Origin: Megamerina dolium
Taxonomy: Eukaryota > Arthropoda > Insecta > Diptera > Megamerinidae
Length of the DNA stretch: 64,000 nt
NCBI GenBank assembly: GCA_963854835.1
Contig: OY978526.1
Span: forward strand, 65,820,765-65,884,764
Direction of reading: 5' to 3'
Shown: positions 31,061-43,506 of the stretch, piece after piece
Numbering within the stretch: the stretch's first letter is position 1
Layout of the letters: each line of letters begins with the position of its first letter
Made by a program: the position numbers and the translations under genes
Notes under the pieces: generated by a model
The model's input: the letters and a program-made list of their open reading frames with translations, nothing else
What the model was told of the DNA's origin: nothing
Databases searched by the model: none

Positions 31061-33122
31061 ATGGCTGAAATACCCACTCCGACTAGTAATTATTTACATC
31101 GTTCGATTGATGAACAAATACGTTCGATGAATGAACGAGGTGTACTCTCATCGCTGAGCCATTTGACCTCAGCTGATTTGCGTACGGCACAGCTGGTGCA
31201 TGATTATAAGCCATTCAATATCAATGAGTTTCGACAAAATCTGGATTATTCCATTAAAAATGGTTTGGTGGGTGTTGGTTTGGAGCGTTCCATGAATTTG
31301 CAGCAACAGCATCAGCAACAACAGCAGCAGCAACATCAGCAACAACAGCAGCAGCAGCTGGTTGAGCAGCATCAACAGCAACAGCAGCAGCAACAACAAC
31401 AACAAGCACATGAGCAACAGCAACATCTGCAACAGCAGCAACAGCAACAACAATTAAAGTCAAATTATAGCGCACCAAATTCACCACCACCAACACCCAC
31501 AATGACCGAGCAACAGGAACAAAAGGTGAGTTGCTTTAACTATTTATAGCAATAAGTATAGTTATGGGAATTCCTAAAAATGCAAGGCCATAAAATTACA
31601 TAGAGGGCCGGCCGGCCGGCCTCCTACTGCTACTTTCATTTGATATTTTGTTTCCTCTATTCTCCTGTATTCCACTTTCTCACAGTACGACCCGCATGCG
31701 CAACCACAACAGCAAAAACCGGGTCGTGGTCATCACAGTCAGACGACATCGCCTGATGGCCGTGACGTCAAACCGTACAAGTGTACGAATTGTACGAAAA
31801 CCTTTGCCAATTCCTCCTATTTGTCGCAGCATACGCGCATACATCTTGGCATTAAGCCATATCGCTGCGAGATTTGCCAACGTAAATTCACTCAGTTATC
31901 ACATCTGCAGCAGCATATACGTACCCATACCGGCGACAAACCGTACAAATGCCGCCATGCCGGCTGTCCGAAGGCCTTCTCGCAACTGTCGAATCTGCAG
32001 TCTCATTCGCGTTGCCATCAAACGGACAAACCGTACAAATGCAACTCCTGCTACAAGTGTTTCACCGATGAGTTAACACTGCTCGAACACATACCTAAGC
32101 ACAAAGATTCGAAACATCTGAAGACGCACATTTGTAATTTGTGCGGCAAATCGTACACTCAGGAGACGTACCTGCAGAAGCATTTGCAAAAGCATGCTGA
32201 GAAGGCAGAAAAACAACAACAACGTCATTCGAATATCAATGCTCAACATCATGTGCCTGCCGGTGGCATTGGCCTGAATCTGCAGCGACAGGTTGTGATG
32301 AATGCGGCGGCAGCGGCGAGTGATGTGAATGCAGCATATTGGGCGAAAGTGGGTGCGGATAGTGCGGTGAATGCGGCCACATTGGCGGAGGCTATACAAC
32401 AGCAAGCCCAGCAGGCGCAGCAGCAGCAACAGCATGCACAGAATGGTTACAATTTTGTTGCGCTACAGCACCAGCAGCAACAACAGCAGCAGCAACACGA
32501 GCTGTTGCAGCATCATCAACGTTTGGTCAATGGTGGCGGCGGTGGTAGCGGTGGAAGTGGCAGTGGCGGCGACAGTGCGGGCAGTGGCAGTACGCCAAAT
32601 CATTCGCAGAGCCCCAACGATGAAGGTGAGGATTTGGTAATGCGTCAGACACCACATCAATCACAACACCAACAACCACAACAACAACCACTCCTCCAAC
32701 CACACAATTTGCACCTCCAGCACAATACACAAACACAAATACAATTACAACAACAGTTACAGCAACAACAACAGCCACAACAAGAATCACCCAATTCCCT
32801 TGTCATTGTAGGTAACTCACCCAGCGCCAGCCAGTACGATGTCAAGACCACATCAGCCTTTACACCGATCAATACAGCACCGCCACATCTGAATGCGCTG
32901 GCACAACAACGACCACCCGCAGCAGCCTATCTGTATCAGCAGAATGCGGCAGCCGCAGCCGCAGCCGCATCCTTCCCCACGCAACTGATATCACTGCATC
33001 AGATACGTAATTATGCGCATCAGCCGAGTGCAGCAGCAGCAGCGGGTCTGCTGGCAAGCGACCACTTGTTGGGTTTGAGTGTGACAGCCGGTGGTGGTAA
33101 TGGAAAGGATAAGGGTCAATAG
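31061..33122 (+). CDS. rn: Rotund C2H2 zinc-finger transcription factor, 3' exons
   Basis: Coding exons are 31061-31525 and 31686-33122, split by a phase-0 intron (AAAAG|GTGAGT ... CTCACAG|TAC), giving 633 aa from Met 31061. Residues 1-155 begin MAEIPTPTSNYLHRSIDEQI and carry a long His/Gln tract. Five C2H2 fingers lie at about 188-208, 216-236, 244-266, 274-294 and 305-325 with TGDKPYK-type linkers; finger 4 is CNSCYKCF and finger 5 CGKSYTQETYLQKHLQKH, diagnostic of the rotund/squeeze (Kruppel-like) pair. After the fingers come GIGLNLQRQ, AAYWAKVGADS, further polyQ and Gly/Ser tracts, and ISLHQIRNYAHQPS near the end, which I recognise as rotund rather than squeeze. It is a nuclear DNA-binding regulator of leg, eye and antennal development in Drosophila. 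Upstream exons are not certain: the frame is open a further 11 codons before Met (LDLRQFQNTPL) to a possible acceptor at 31024-31026, while a stronger acceptor at 30834-30836 would make 30837-31060 leader. Confidence 0.9.
31606..31621. repeat. 16-bp GGCC palindrome in the rn intron
   Basis: GGCCGGCCGGCCGGCC is perfectly self-complementary and stands out in an otherwise AT-rich 160-nt intron (31526-31685). Confidence 0.8.
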
Positions 33123-33215
33123 TATCGTAAAAAATCGAGGCATCATCACCAGCACCAGCATCAACAAGATCATCTGCAACAGCAGCAAGAGCATCCTTAT
33201 CTGCAACAGCGATAG
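33123..33215 (+). other. rn: In-frame His/Gln-rich open segment after the rn stop codon
   Basis: After TAG (33120-33122) the same frame continues for 30 sense codons to TAG at 33213-33215. It encodes a basic start (YRKKSR), then HHHQHQHQQDHLQQQQ and a short end. The composition matches the protein upstream. It may be translated by readthrough, or be a CAG/CAT-repeat leader of the 3' UTR. Confidence 0.4.
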
Positions 33216-35525
33216 CAGCAATTTGCTAAAACGCTACAAAGATGAAGGTTTGTATATGAATATTAGTTTTGTTTATCATTTATAGAAGGTGAGGTTAATT
33301 TTTTTCTTTTTATTGTAAATTATTGTACATCATGTTATGTCATCATGTCAAAGGAACGTCACAAAATTGATGCAATGACGTAACGCGTGTACTTGATTCG
33401 GAATGCACAATATGTATTTGTGCACATTTAAGCAAATATATCATAATTGATGTTTGCTGTAATCATCTAAAAACTATATAAAGTTTTTCTAGGGCATCTC
33501 AGGATATTAGTTGAAAAGAGAAAAAAAATTATTTATTACAATATTTTAAAAAATTAAGGATGAACATTTATATTTATTACAATATTAAACAAAAAATGAA
33601 GGATGAACATTAAATCGTATAAAGATAGCCGGAGAAAAAAAAAATTCGATATGTTACAATCGTTTCTGAACACTTACCTTGAGAGTGTTCTAGGACAGTA
33701 AACAATTTTTTTTCGGCACCCTGTAAAATTAATTAAAGCTACCATGCCACTAGAAATCATGGTCCTATCATATCAAATTCAAAATTACGCGTGTTGTTTG
33801 TGAAATCAACACCTGTACTTAAAACTAAATATCATAAAAATGAACTCGATGAAAAATTATAAGATTATTACCAAAAATGTATTTACTTAACTTCAATTAA
33901 GCAATTAACTGCTTTTTTTCCGTTTGTTAATAGAAATTAGCACAGGAAATTTTTATGAATTTTTATATTTTGAATAGGCCGTACGAGCTATATTTATAAT
34001 TCAAATTTTTCATCGCAGGATATTGAATGCACCATTCTGATATCTGGAATATTCGGTATATCCTTCCATTTTTGATTTAAAGTTGGGAATATATCGGTAA
34101 TTGTATCAGCTCCAATAAATATAATATCAATTCCAGTAATGTGTACGGACACTCAACTTGATTTAATCGGGTTATTTAGGCACTTTATTGCGCTCAATAC
34201 GAAGTAATGACAAACAAAAAATGATGTTTCCGGTCGCGAACGTACGATCAGATCATAGATAAGAAGCAAAATAAGAATTGTTAATCTTTGTTTGTTTGGC
34301 CTCTTCGTTTCGCGGTCAAATTTTTTCATGAAAATAACTGAAATAAATTATAAAACTATTATTTTATAAAAATTTAGACATTTTTGTAAAATTATATTCA
34401 AACAAATTTTAGGTTTATTAACATTTTAGTTTTGGGTCCTGGTTGACCATTCTGTGGAAATGCCCATATATCATTAATAAAAATCGGAAGTCAAATAACT
34501 AAGTTATAATCAAAAATCATTTTAGCGTTCTTTACAGGGTGCGGAAAAAATGTTTTTTATTTTCCCAGAACACTCAGGATGTGTTTAGAAACAATTTGAA
34601 CAAATTTAGCTTTTTTTTTGTGGCACGGTCTAATGAACATGTTAATTGCGTAATGCTGAAAGTAATTCAATAAACATTCGTATAACACCTATATATATTC
34701 TAAAATATTTTCATTCATTTTGCGAATTTAGTATATTAAGACAGTGACGCTCGATTCGTATTATACGAGAATAAATTTTCGATAAACATTTACATGTGTA
34801 AGTAATGAGAAATTATTGCTAAAAAAAAAAAAAACAAACAATATATTGATGATATGACGACAGAAAGGAAGAAAATTATAATTAAAAATTATATCAATTG
34901 CATCATGTTGCACATGTACGTATGGTACATGTAACACATATTACATAAATACAGTACAAAGTACTGCGTTTTAGTAATCAACTACTTGTAAAATTGTAAT
35001 AATAAGAATTAACAATTTAGCGTGCATGCATATTTATGTAGATTTTGATTTAAGTGTATTAAGTGAAATGATCGATCATGTATAAAGTGTACTTGTGTAA
35101 GTATTATGTAATGAAGATAAAAAAAAAGACGTTATTAAAAATATTGTACCGGCACTCAGTTACCCCTTAGTAATAGCTGATGTTTTCAGTTAAATTCAGC
35201 TTAAAATAAATTTATTTCTTACTAAGGATCTAGATTCGTTTCGAGACCCGCTCATTAAATCATTTAGAGCGAACAATAGGAGGAATTGATAGAATTTTTT
35301 GCGTGAAATATTTTATTGATTTGTTTATTTTAGTAGTGTTTGTTAATTATGAAAGTTTTTAAGTTACCAAAAGTTTCTGCGTAACACATTTTACACTCAA
35401 CAAATATGAAGAACTGTTGACGAATTTTTTGCTTAGCATTTATATGAACGCCGTTATGTATGGGAGTGGCTCTTGTCACGATTATCGATTGTCTCATATA
35501 ACACAGATTTGAGTACAAACAAAAA
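33216..35525. other. Probable rn 3' UTR and AT-rich flank with an inverted repeat
   Basis: No gene seen. Arms at about 33656-33727 and 34537-34612 are inverted copies of each other (each contains CACCCTGTAAA at its inner end and a TTTCTGAACAC/TTTCTAAACAC word at its outer end). AATAAA near 34669 is one of several possible poly(A) signals; none is clearly favoured. Confidence 0.45.
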
Positions 35526-35527
35526 TA

Positions 35528-36500
35528 CGATTACAATTACATTACATTTAGATTGACATTAAAGGAAAGCATTACTTTTTGAATTCTATAATGTAACTGA
35601 AGTAATTATAATTTTTCTCTGTGCTATTTAATTACCATTACAATTACATTACATCAGTAATTACGTTGACGTTGAAAGAAATCATTACTTTTTGAATTTT
35701 ATAATTAATGAATTAATGTAATTGAAAATGTAATTAGAATATTCTTCAAGAAAATTATGATTATTGTACATTTAAAAATTACATTACATTTAGATTGGCT
35801 TTAAAGTCCACCATTACTTTTGAGTGAACAAGTAATTTGAAATTTCCATTTGAAAGCTTTTCAATACCTACCATTAGATGGGATTAAAATTGTAATTTAA
35901 ATTTGTTAGTGGATGTCAAAGAGAAAAATTAATTTTATGTACTTACTTTTGAAATTGTAATTTTATCAATTACCTTGAAAAAGCGCAACGATTTTTTCAA
36001 TTACGTGTGTTATTCAAATTATATGTGGGTGTGTGTTTTTTTTCTAATTTATTAATATGTATTGAATTAAATTGCAATTGTCTATGCTTCCATTAGAGCT
36101 GTATAGAGATTATGCCTTTGGGAATTAGATTACATTTCATTTCCAATTACAAGGACGTTGAAGTGATTGATTACTTTTTCAATTCCATAAGGTAATTGAA
36201 ATTATAATAAAATTCTTATTAATCGCATTACAAGATCTTGTAAAATACTTTAGTTTTCATCAGATAATCTGTTGATTAACTTTTTAACCAAGAGCGTGGA
36301 CTATTTTTCAGTGAATTACTTCTTCACCACCTTAGAAAAGAATTGTATCAAATTGTAAACTCTACTTTGAAATTTCTAAAACTACATGATTGAACAAATA
36401 ACAACTTCCATTACAAATTACAATTCCGGGTAACGTACTTGTGAAAATTTAAATAATAATTTCAATTACTAAATGGAACTTCAAAAATAATTTTTCATAA
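35528..36500. repeat. Degenerate array of AATTAC/ATTACATT words
   Basis: Repeated blocks of the type TTACATTACATTTAGATTG... GCATTACTTTTTGAATT... GTAATTGAAATTATAAT recur at about 35531, 35635, 35780 and 36128. Spacing is irregular and identity moderate, as in an old minisatellite. Confidence 0.6.
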
Positions 36501-36639
36501 AACTTTAGCGTGAATACAAAACAATCGATTGAGAATTCTATTTCATTATAATTGACAATCAAGTGTAATCTAATATCCAAAATGGCATTAATATTGATAT
36601 TTTTCACATTAAAATCTCTAATTAAGTATAAAGTAGTTT

Positions 36640-36960
36640 TGTGCGATTAATCATTTAGTCAAAATCAAAATTTTGATTAATCACTTTTTCGATTAAACAA
36701 AACTTTGATTAAGTAAAATACAAATTTTTCGATTATTCAGAATTTTGATTAATATTTCACTTTCGCTTTTGAATTCAACCTATCTTTGTATTCGAAACAA
36801 TATAATAAATATTTTGAATACTTTCTACTGTTTTATTAAATTATATAAATTTTGAATTGTTCCAAAAAAAAATGTCGAATAATCGAGTGATTGACTAATT
36901 AGAATTTGAATTAAACAGATTGTTCGATTAAACGAATTATCGCACGGCCTTATTATAATG
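36640..36960. repeat. Cluster of CGATTAATCA/ATTAATCAAAATTTTG motifs
   Basis: Multiple direct and inverted copies of GATTAATCA, TTCGATTA and AATTTTGATTAA. The same class occurs at 37740-38100 and 51480-51990. Confidence 0.6.
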
Positions 36961-37073
36961 AAAAATATCACAAAAAATTTGAATATAACAATGTAATCGA
37001 TATCTATTTATGTTCTTGCTTTGGGACGATATTCGTTTGGATGACTTACTATAATGACAACAATTGGCTATTA

Positions 37074-37180
37074 AATTTTACCATGGAAAAGCCATGTGAT
37101 AAAGCCCAGAAAAATTGATATCACAAGGATTCAGCCGTTCGGAACTGGCTAATATAAGTAGAACCCTTGTAATAATTAGA
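37074..37180 (+). repeat. tRNA-derived SINE, partial copy
   Basis: TTTTACCATGGAAAAGCC, AAGCCCAGAAAAATTGATAT, CACAAGGATTCAGCCGTTCG and GGCTAATATAAGTAGAACCC match the body of the SINE; the tRNA head is absent. Confidence 0.65.
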
Positions 37181-37499
37181 AGTTCGGCCTAAGGACTCTT
37201 CGGACCCAATAGGTACCAAAAACATATATACTTATATACTTAGTTTCATTAAAGGTTTTTAGCTCCGCGTATTTTTTTAATCAACTTAAAGTTTAACTTT
37301 TATTTTATTCGGAATTGCAAACATTCTTCCTGGGTATATTTAATTATTTCATACGTTTTATGTGTTAACTACACTGTATGTATAGTGTGCCAAATTTAAT
37401 ATTTTGAAAGTTTAGGTGATAAAACAACAATTTTTCAAAATAAAATTTATAAAATTTGACTAATAAAAGGCGTGTGCGTAAATTTTTGTGTTTATCTGT

Positions 37500-37720
37500 A
37501 ACAACAAATAACATAATGACACTGACACTGACACTAACAATTTGACAGATAGTGTGACTATTCGCACGATAATGCGACTCATTGTGTCTCGCCTAGTTTC
37601 GTCTGACTTTAACAACAAATAACATAATGTTGACACTGACACTAACAATTTGACAGATAGTGTGCCTACTCGCACGATAATGCAATTCATTGTGTCTCGC
37701 CTAGTTTCGTCTGATTTGGG
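37500..37720 (+). repeat. Two-unit tandem duplication, 111-bp period
   Basis: Units start at 37500 and 37611 with AACAACAAATAACATAATG and share AACAATTTGACAGATAGTGT, TCGCACGATAATGC and CTCGCCTAGTTTCGTCTGA. Only a few substitutions and a small difference in the number of TGACAC repeats separate them, so the duplication is fairly recent. Confidence 0.85.
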
Positions 37721-37739
37721 TATAAATATTTCTATTAAG

Positions 37740-38100
37740 TCTGTGCGATTAATCGTGTTTAATCAAAAAGTGTGAATAATAAATTTTATGATTAATTTAT
37801 TATTTGATTAATCAGAATTTTCATTAATAATAATTTTTATTTTTTTTTTGTATTCTTTATTGATTATATTCGTAACTTTATAAAGACAACTTACTCTGCA
37901 TTGGAAAAATTTTTAATTTGGGCTGGAAAAAATTCAGTACTTTTATGTTTATTTCGGATTGCAACAAAATAATTTCACAAAATAACTTACACTAGATTGA
38001 TAATTTTGGTCGCGTTTATGATTAATCAAAATTCGAATATTTAATTAAATTAAAATCATGATTATTATTAATTAAAATTCTACTTAAACGATTATCTAGT
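37740..38100. repeat. Second cluster of ATTAATCA-like motifs
   Basis: GATTAATCGTGTTTAATC, ATTTGATTAATCAGAATTTT and TTATGATTAATCAAAATTCG are among many related words. Confidence 0.55.
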
Positions 38101-40100
38101 TTCTGTTGTATTAAAATATTTTCAAACAAATCAATAATATATTTCACATATAGAATCAATTTTAAATACAAAATTTAGTACTCCAAATATAATAATTTCA
38201 TGAAAATATTAAAAAATTTGTTTCTATCTCTATAAACTATATGAATAGAGTACATACAATTTTGTAAAATTGTATATATACGTATACGCGTATTATTATC
38301 AATGTACATACAATAAATATGTATATGAGCATAAAAAGTAAATGGGAAATCTTATATCACTATTAAGTTTATTAACATTTAAGAGATGATATTAGACAAA
38401 TTTTAATTGAATGCAAAATAAAATGAAATTATGAAAATAAAGCAAAAACAAATATTCAAACAAACAAACAACAGAAAAATATAATTAATTTAAATATACA
38501 AAAACTATAACTCAGTATAATGATGTAAATTGTATAAATGTATTGAATAGAATTTAAAGAAAATGCATCAGTAAGAATTAGAATAGAATATAGTACTCGA
38601 GACATACTTGATATTTTATCAACTCACAAATAGTATATAACTACATGATAAGACAAAAAAATAAAAAATAAAAAGAGAGGAAAGAATTAATTGTTTCATG
38701 ATAATAAACAATTGATTTAAGATTTTTCCATTAAATTTAATTTTTTTACATGCTGCTCACACTACTTTGAAAATAGTTTTCCAAGAAAGAACAACAATTA
38801 ATATTAGAAAATTATATAACAACTATATAAATGTTGATTTTTTTTTAAATATGCTGGGATTATTATGATATTTATATACTAGTTAAAAAAAAATAAGTCT
38901 TTTTAAATAATTTGCTGAAACACGTTATTTTAATAAGGAAGATTTTACTAAACGATTATGTTTGAAATTTGAAAATTGTGCTTCTATCTAATTACGAATA
39001 TTTATATACATATACATATATACAGGCAGTATTCTAAATGTGCTACTATGTAATGCTTTTTAGTTTTGCTTTATTTTCTATATGAAGATTTAAGAAAAAA
39101 TATCTTTACTTTTCATAAATAAATATAGGGGCACTTTCAGAGTTATGGACAAGGCATTCGTATGTGTAAAATATGGAAAAAAAAACAAAAGCAAATGGAA
39201 GAATGTAATACGAATTTGGATTATTTTGTAGAACTAAGTATTGTTCTCCATATTTTATTGCGTACAAATATCGCATCCGTTACCTTGAAACTGCCCATAT
39301 GTATAATTAATTACTACTACTACTACTACTACTACTATTACTATAATTTATATAATTATAAATGATGAAAATTAAAAATATTTTGATGTGTACACTTGTA
39401 TTATGATTCGTTTATTTTAACTTTTTTTTCTTCTTGTTCTAAATGATGGTAATTAATATTATTAATATCTTTAATTCTATATATTTTTGCTGTTTAAGCA
39501 AATTTGATATAATTTTAAATTTAAATTTTAATATACTTATACTTATCTATCTACTTTATTGTGTAAAAGTTTGATTGCAAAATGATTTAATCATTGCCAC
39601 AAATTAATTTATTAAATAATAAGCTTGATTTATGATTACCATAACCTTTTTTTTTTTTCTTTTACTAACGTTTGCATGTTCTTTATTATGTCGTGTGCTT
39701 TTTTTATTATTTTTCTTTATAAAACTATAGACAAAAAGATAAATCCATTTTTTATTTGTAAAATAATAAAACCGTAATTATATGTCCTCTATTTGTATTT
39801 GATATATATATTCATACACTACTTCTCTTCTGTTCAACCAAGGATACTATTTTATACAAGTAAGCTTTAGTTTAAGTACAAAGATGACAAATTCAATTCA
39901 AACAAAAAGTAAAAAAAAAACGGCCAACAACAAATTAATAATGAAATTAATGATATAAATAAAAGTATGAGAACAATATTGAAAATATCAATGAGTTTTA
40001 TTTTTATCATATTTTGAAGGGAATACCCCAAGTCAAATGCCTATATCATCATTGATCTGTACTTGATGAAAATAATGAGGTTGTTGTGAGAACGTGATAA
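38101..40100. other. AT-rich stretch with a (TAC)n microsatellite
   Basis: No gene seen. The only simple repeat of note is (TAC)n at 39312-39337. Confidence 0.55.
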
Positions 40101-40129
40101 CCGAAGGATAAATGAATATTTATGGGCTA

Positions 40130-40440
40130 AACTAGATGAAATTGATACCTTTGATCCTTATATTCAACAAAACGGCGCTACATGCATTGAAACTTATGAA
40201 ATATTCGCTTTGTTACAAACAAAATTCAGTGGATATTAGGTAATTTCAAAACATAAAGAGGGGCATGACTTGGCCATCAAAATTGTCTTATTTAACTACA
40301 CTAGACTGCTTATTTTGGGCTTTCTTGAAAAGTAAAGTATATAGAAATAATTTACAAACAATCCAAGATCTTAGAATCAACACTCGAAATGATATACATA
40401 CATATGTATATGGAATTGAAAAGCCGATTGTATTAGTAAA
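40130..40440 (+). pseudogene. DD41D mariner-like transposase remnant
   Basis: The reading IQQNGATCIETYEIFALLQT, a stop, then (after one frame slip) MTWPSKLSYLTTLDCLFWAF and SKVYRNNLQTIQDLR corresponds block by block to the catalytic end of the intact transposase at 43621-44706 (WFQQDGATCHT ... WPPRSCDLTPLDFFLWG). The second catalytic Asp has become Asn. It belongs to a related but different family, since KSKVYRNN replaces KDRVYADK. Confidence 0.7.
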
Positions 40441-40462
40441 TCATTGAATACGAATAGCTAGA

Positions 40463-40600
40463 TGTTGTTGTTGTAGCAGCAAGAATACGGTAACGCTTTT
40501 TATCCCTGTACAAAGCAATTCCGTACTCACGAGTTGAATGGACCTTGGTCGACCACGTGGTCGGGTGGTTCCGGGACGTAGACTCGTCCATTCTTGGGAA
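40463..40600 (+). repeat. Hairpin-bearing short element, most complete copy
   Basis: It begins TGTTGTTGTTGTAGCAGCAA and contains GAATACGGTAACGC, ACAAAGCAATTCCGTACTCA (able to fold back on the former), TTGAATGGACCTTGGTCGAC, GGGACGTAGACTCG and CCATTCTTGGGAAG. Other pieces lie at 16259, 19741, 23042 and 30215. It lacks an obvious tRNA promoter, so its class is open. Confidence 0.7.
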
Positions 40601-41159
40601 GCACAAATAACTAATAAAGGTCGAATTCGTAGTCGATAACACTCGCTGCGATAGTACGGACTTGCAGATTTTTCAATGATATTTTTATATTTTTTATATT
40701 TTATGTGTTCAAATAGTTTTGAATTTAAATTTTCAATTTCAAACAAACGTCACTTCTCTTTGAACTTTGAATACAAGTGAAGCTGAGAGCTGTTACGTAC
40801 TGGCAATGTGAGATTTTGTATTAATCCCGAAATTGAGTGCGAGTCTCGCGACATTGTAAACAGAGAAATTATTTTGACAGCTGTTGCGCTCTCACTTTCG
40901 AACATCACCTTGCATCATGCGCTTTTGTAAATGGACCGTAATGCAGGGTGTATATTGAAGTAAGAAACACAAATATAAGAGAAATGAGAAATCTGTTTAA
41001 CCTGTAGTAAATTTTATGACATTAGTGATGGAATACAATTTCGAGCATATGGTCACCATTCGAGCATCTGAGATGCTTCATTTTATTCAGTATTGTTTGG
41101 GACTTGATCATACAAAAACTTAAACCCGAGCAACGTTTACCAAACTATCGAAATTTATC

Positions 41160-41860
41160 ATAGTCATTAATATCCTACTGAGTCCTCCTTAAACCATCCT
41201 GACGATTTGATTTCTTTGTTAATTTTATGTTAACAATTAGGGTAATGCTGTTAAGAGAGACGATTCCGAGCGTGTTAAACCTTCTCCTGCGCCGAGCCAA
41301 GCACCCGCACAGTAGATGTTCTACCGTTTCTTTTTCTTCTTCCTCCTGACACCTTCTACAATAATCATGGTGCGGTAACCCTAGCCTATTAGCGTACTTT
41401 CCAATAAGGCAATGACGTGTTAGCACTTCGATTATTCTTCTAGTGTCCATCCTATTGAATTTTAACAGTAGTTGTACCCTGCCTAGCCAATTCATCTGCC
41501 CTGTAATTACCCTCGATATTTCTATGGACGGGCACCCAAAGGAGATTTATGGTGGAATATTGAGAAAGCTCACTAAGTATCACGAGACATTCAATCACTT
41601 TCTTTGATGAATGTCTTGCTGATTGGGGTTATCTCGGAGCTGTTTGGCTATCCGAGTAAATATAGATTTCATTTTTTGCTAGAACACAACTTCTAACAGT
41701 TAAGAGATCTTCCCTAATGGCTAAAATCGCAGGCTGGAATACACTACAATGATCCGGCAAGCGGAAGCATAAGTGGGTGCCCATCGCTTCAGAATACGTA
41801 CTTGCTTCTCTAGTTTAAATCCATATGCATAGATGCTAACCCTTTCGATAAAATCTATCT
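41160..41860 (-). pseudogene. LINE (RNase H plus zinc-knuckle end) remnant
   Basis: Reverse-strand readings in several frames give, from N to C: VSIYAYGFKLEK (RNase H first strand), IYIYSDSQTA (Asp-Ser motif), INLLWVPVHRNIEGNYRADE (RNase H end, Asp) and then LTRHCLIGKYANRLG ... CRRCQEEEEKETVEHLLCGC. The CxxC...H...C pattern after RNase H is the C-terminus of jockey/I-type non-LTR retrotransposon polymerases. Multiple frameshifts and stops are present; the reverse transcriptase part is absent. Confidence 0.75.
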
Positions 41861-41869
41861 TACTATTAT

Positions 41870-43500
41870 CCCAATTTTCTATTGAAAGGAAAATTCTAAT
41901 GAAGGATTTATTTAAATGTAGTTTCACCGAGTTGCGAAAGTCAGTGGTACTAGCAATAAGTAGAAAAACTCCTAAAATGTTGGAGTATCCGCTTGAATAG
42001 ATAGCTAAAAGGGAGGGTTCTCTTAGCCTAAAAGCAGTTACAAAATATACTTCCTTGAAGAAGAAGAAAAAAACCAAGGATATCCGCTCTTGTAATTATT
42101 TTCACATATTCCACCAGCTAAGTATGATCTATAGTTCTATAGTAAATATGTGATGAAACAAACCTTAAGAAAAAATATATATTACAATGAATTTATTCTA
42201 TGCCTTCTGTGAGGCACACACTGAATGACATAATTTATGACCTCAATTTTGTTGTAAATCTAAAAAATGAAAAATCTGCGATATGCCCAAAGTACATTTT
42301 TATTTTTTGTCGACAATTAGTTAAGGACTAAGGACAATAACTAACGATATTTTTCTAAGTAAAGTCTACCTATTATAGGTTATTATAGGTAAAATAAAAA
42401 ATAGTGTTAAAAAATGTTGACATATTTACCACAGTGCAATAAAGTGTCATAAGAAATTGTTAAAAACATCTTTTTCGGCTATTGTCACATTATATTGAAT
42501 TATGATATTCTCATTTTTTACATAAGTGTTTATGTTTTTTAGACAAATAATTTTATTTTATTAGCCTTAATAGGCATGTTCGCAAATTTATATTGTATTA
42601 GAATTTCCAAATCGACCTTTGACAACAATTAGTGATTTTTTAAATATCGCATGCTGAACGCTGAAAACTGTGCGTACAACATTTTATGATTCTTCTCTTA
42701 GTCATATATATTGTACAATACTCCGTATATATGATATATTGCTGTGGTGCACGAAGTTATTGCGTTTCACAACTACAAATGGTCATGGTTCAATATTCAT
42801 TGTATTGATTAATAACAAGAATAGTAGCAAATATTGTACCATTCGCTACTAATATTCAGTATTCTAGAATATGACAAAATATATTCGTAGAATATTTTAT
42901 TAAATACTAATATAAGCAGGCAATTTGCAATATCGTATATCCGAATACATTTCGTATTTTCAAACACAAGAATTTATTTGGTTGGCTACATACAGGTGAA
43001 GTGAAATAATGTATTCTAAAATATACGGAGATTATCGAAGATGTGACAAATCATACTCGTGCAGAATACTAACAAATAAAATTTAAAATGTATATATTAA
43101 AAAGTTTACATTTGTCATATAATGCCCAGCCCTTAATGTAATATAATTTAATCATTTTTAATCAAATCTATATTATTTCTATTTATAGTATGTCTAATTT
43201 CGGATATATTTATGTTATATTCATGCGCATTTTTTATTCATTTTCAAAATATAGAGGTTATTGAATTTTCAATAATATCTTTGTTTGTTTTTGCATTCAA
43301 AAACTATATTTATTTATTACTATTTAGCATATTTTTTTAATAAAGATTTATTTTAATTAAATTTATATAAATTTATAAGAGTTAAGTTATTAATTATGAA
43401 GCACCCATCATGGGTGCTTTTGTTCATTTTCTTGTTATTTTCTCTTGTTGTTCAATTTTTTATTTGGTGTCTGTGTCTGCCTCTGATTCGTATTATCGAC
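41870..43500. other. AT-rich stretch without recognisable gene
   Basis: No supported frames or paired termini were found. The DD41D element begins immediately after it. Confidence 0.55.
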
Positions 43501-43506
43501 ATACTA

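Noticed and set aside
31169..31502. Long Leu-rich and Val/Ala-rich reverse-strand frames
   Set aside because: They are complements of the CAG/CAA polyglutamine tracts of rn, not genes.
32073..32872. Reverse-strand and alternate-frame readings over the rn finger exon
   Set aside because: Shadows of the zinc-finger and polyQ coding frame; the + frame has five good C2H2 fingers.
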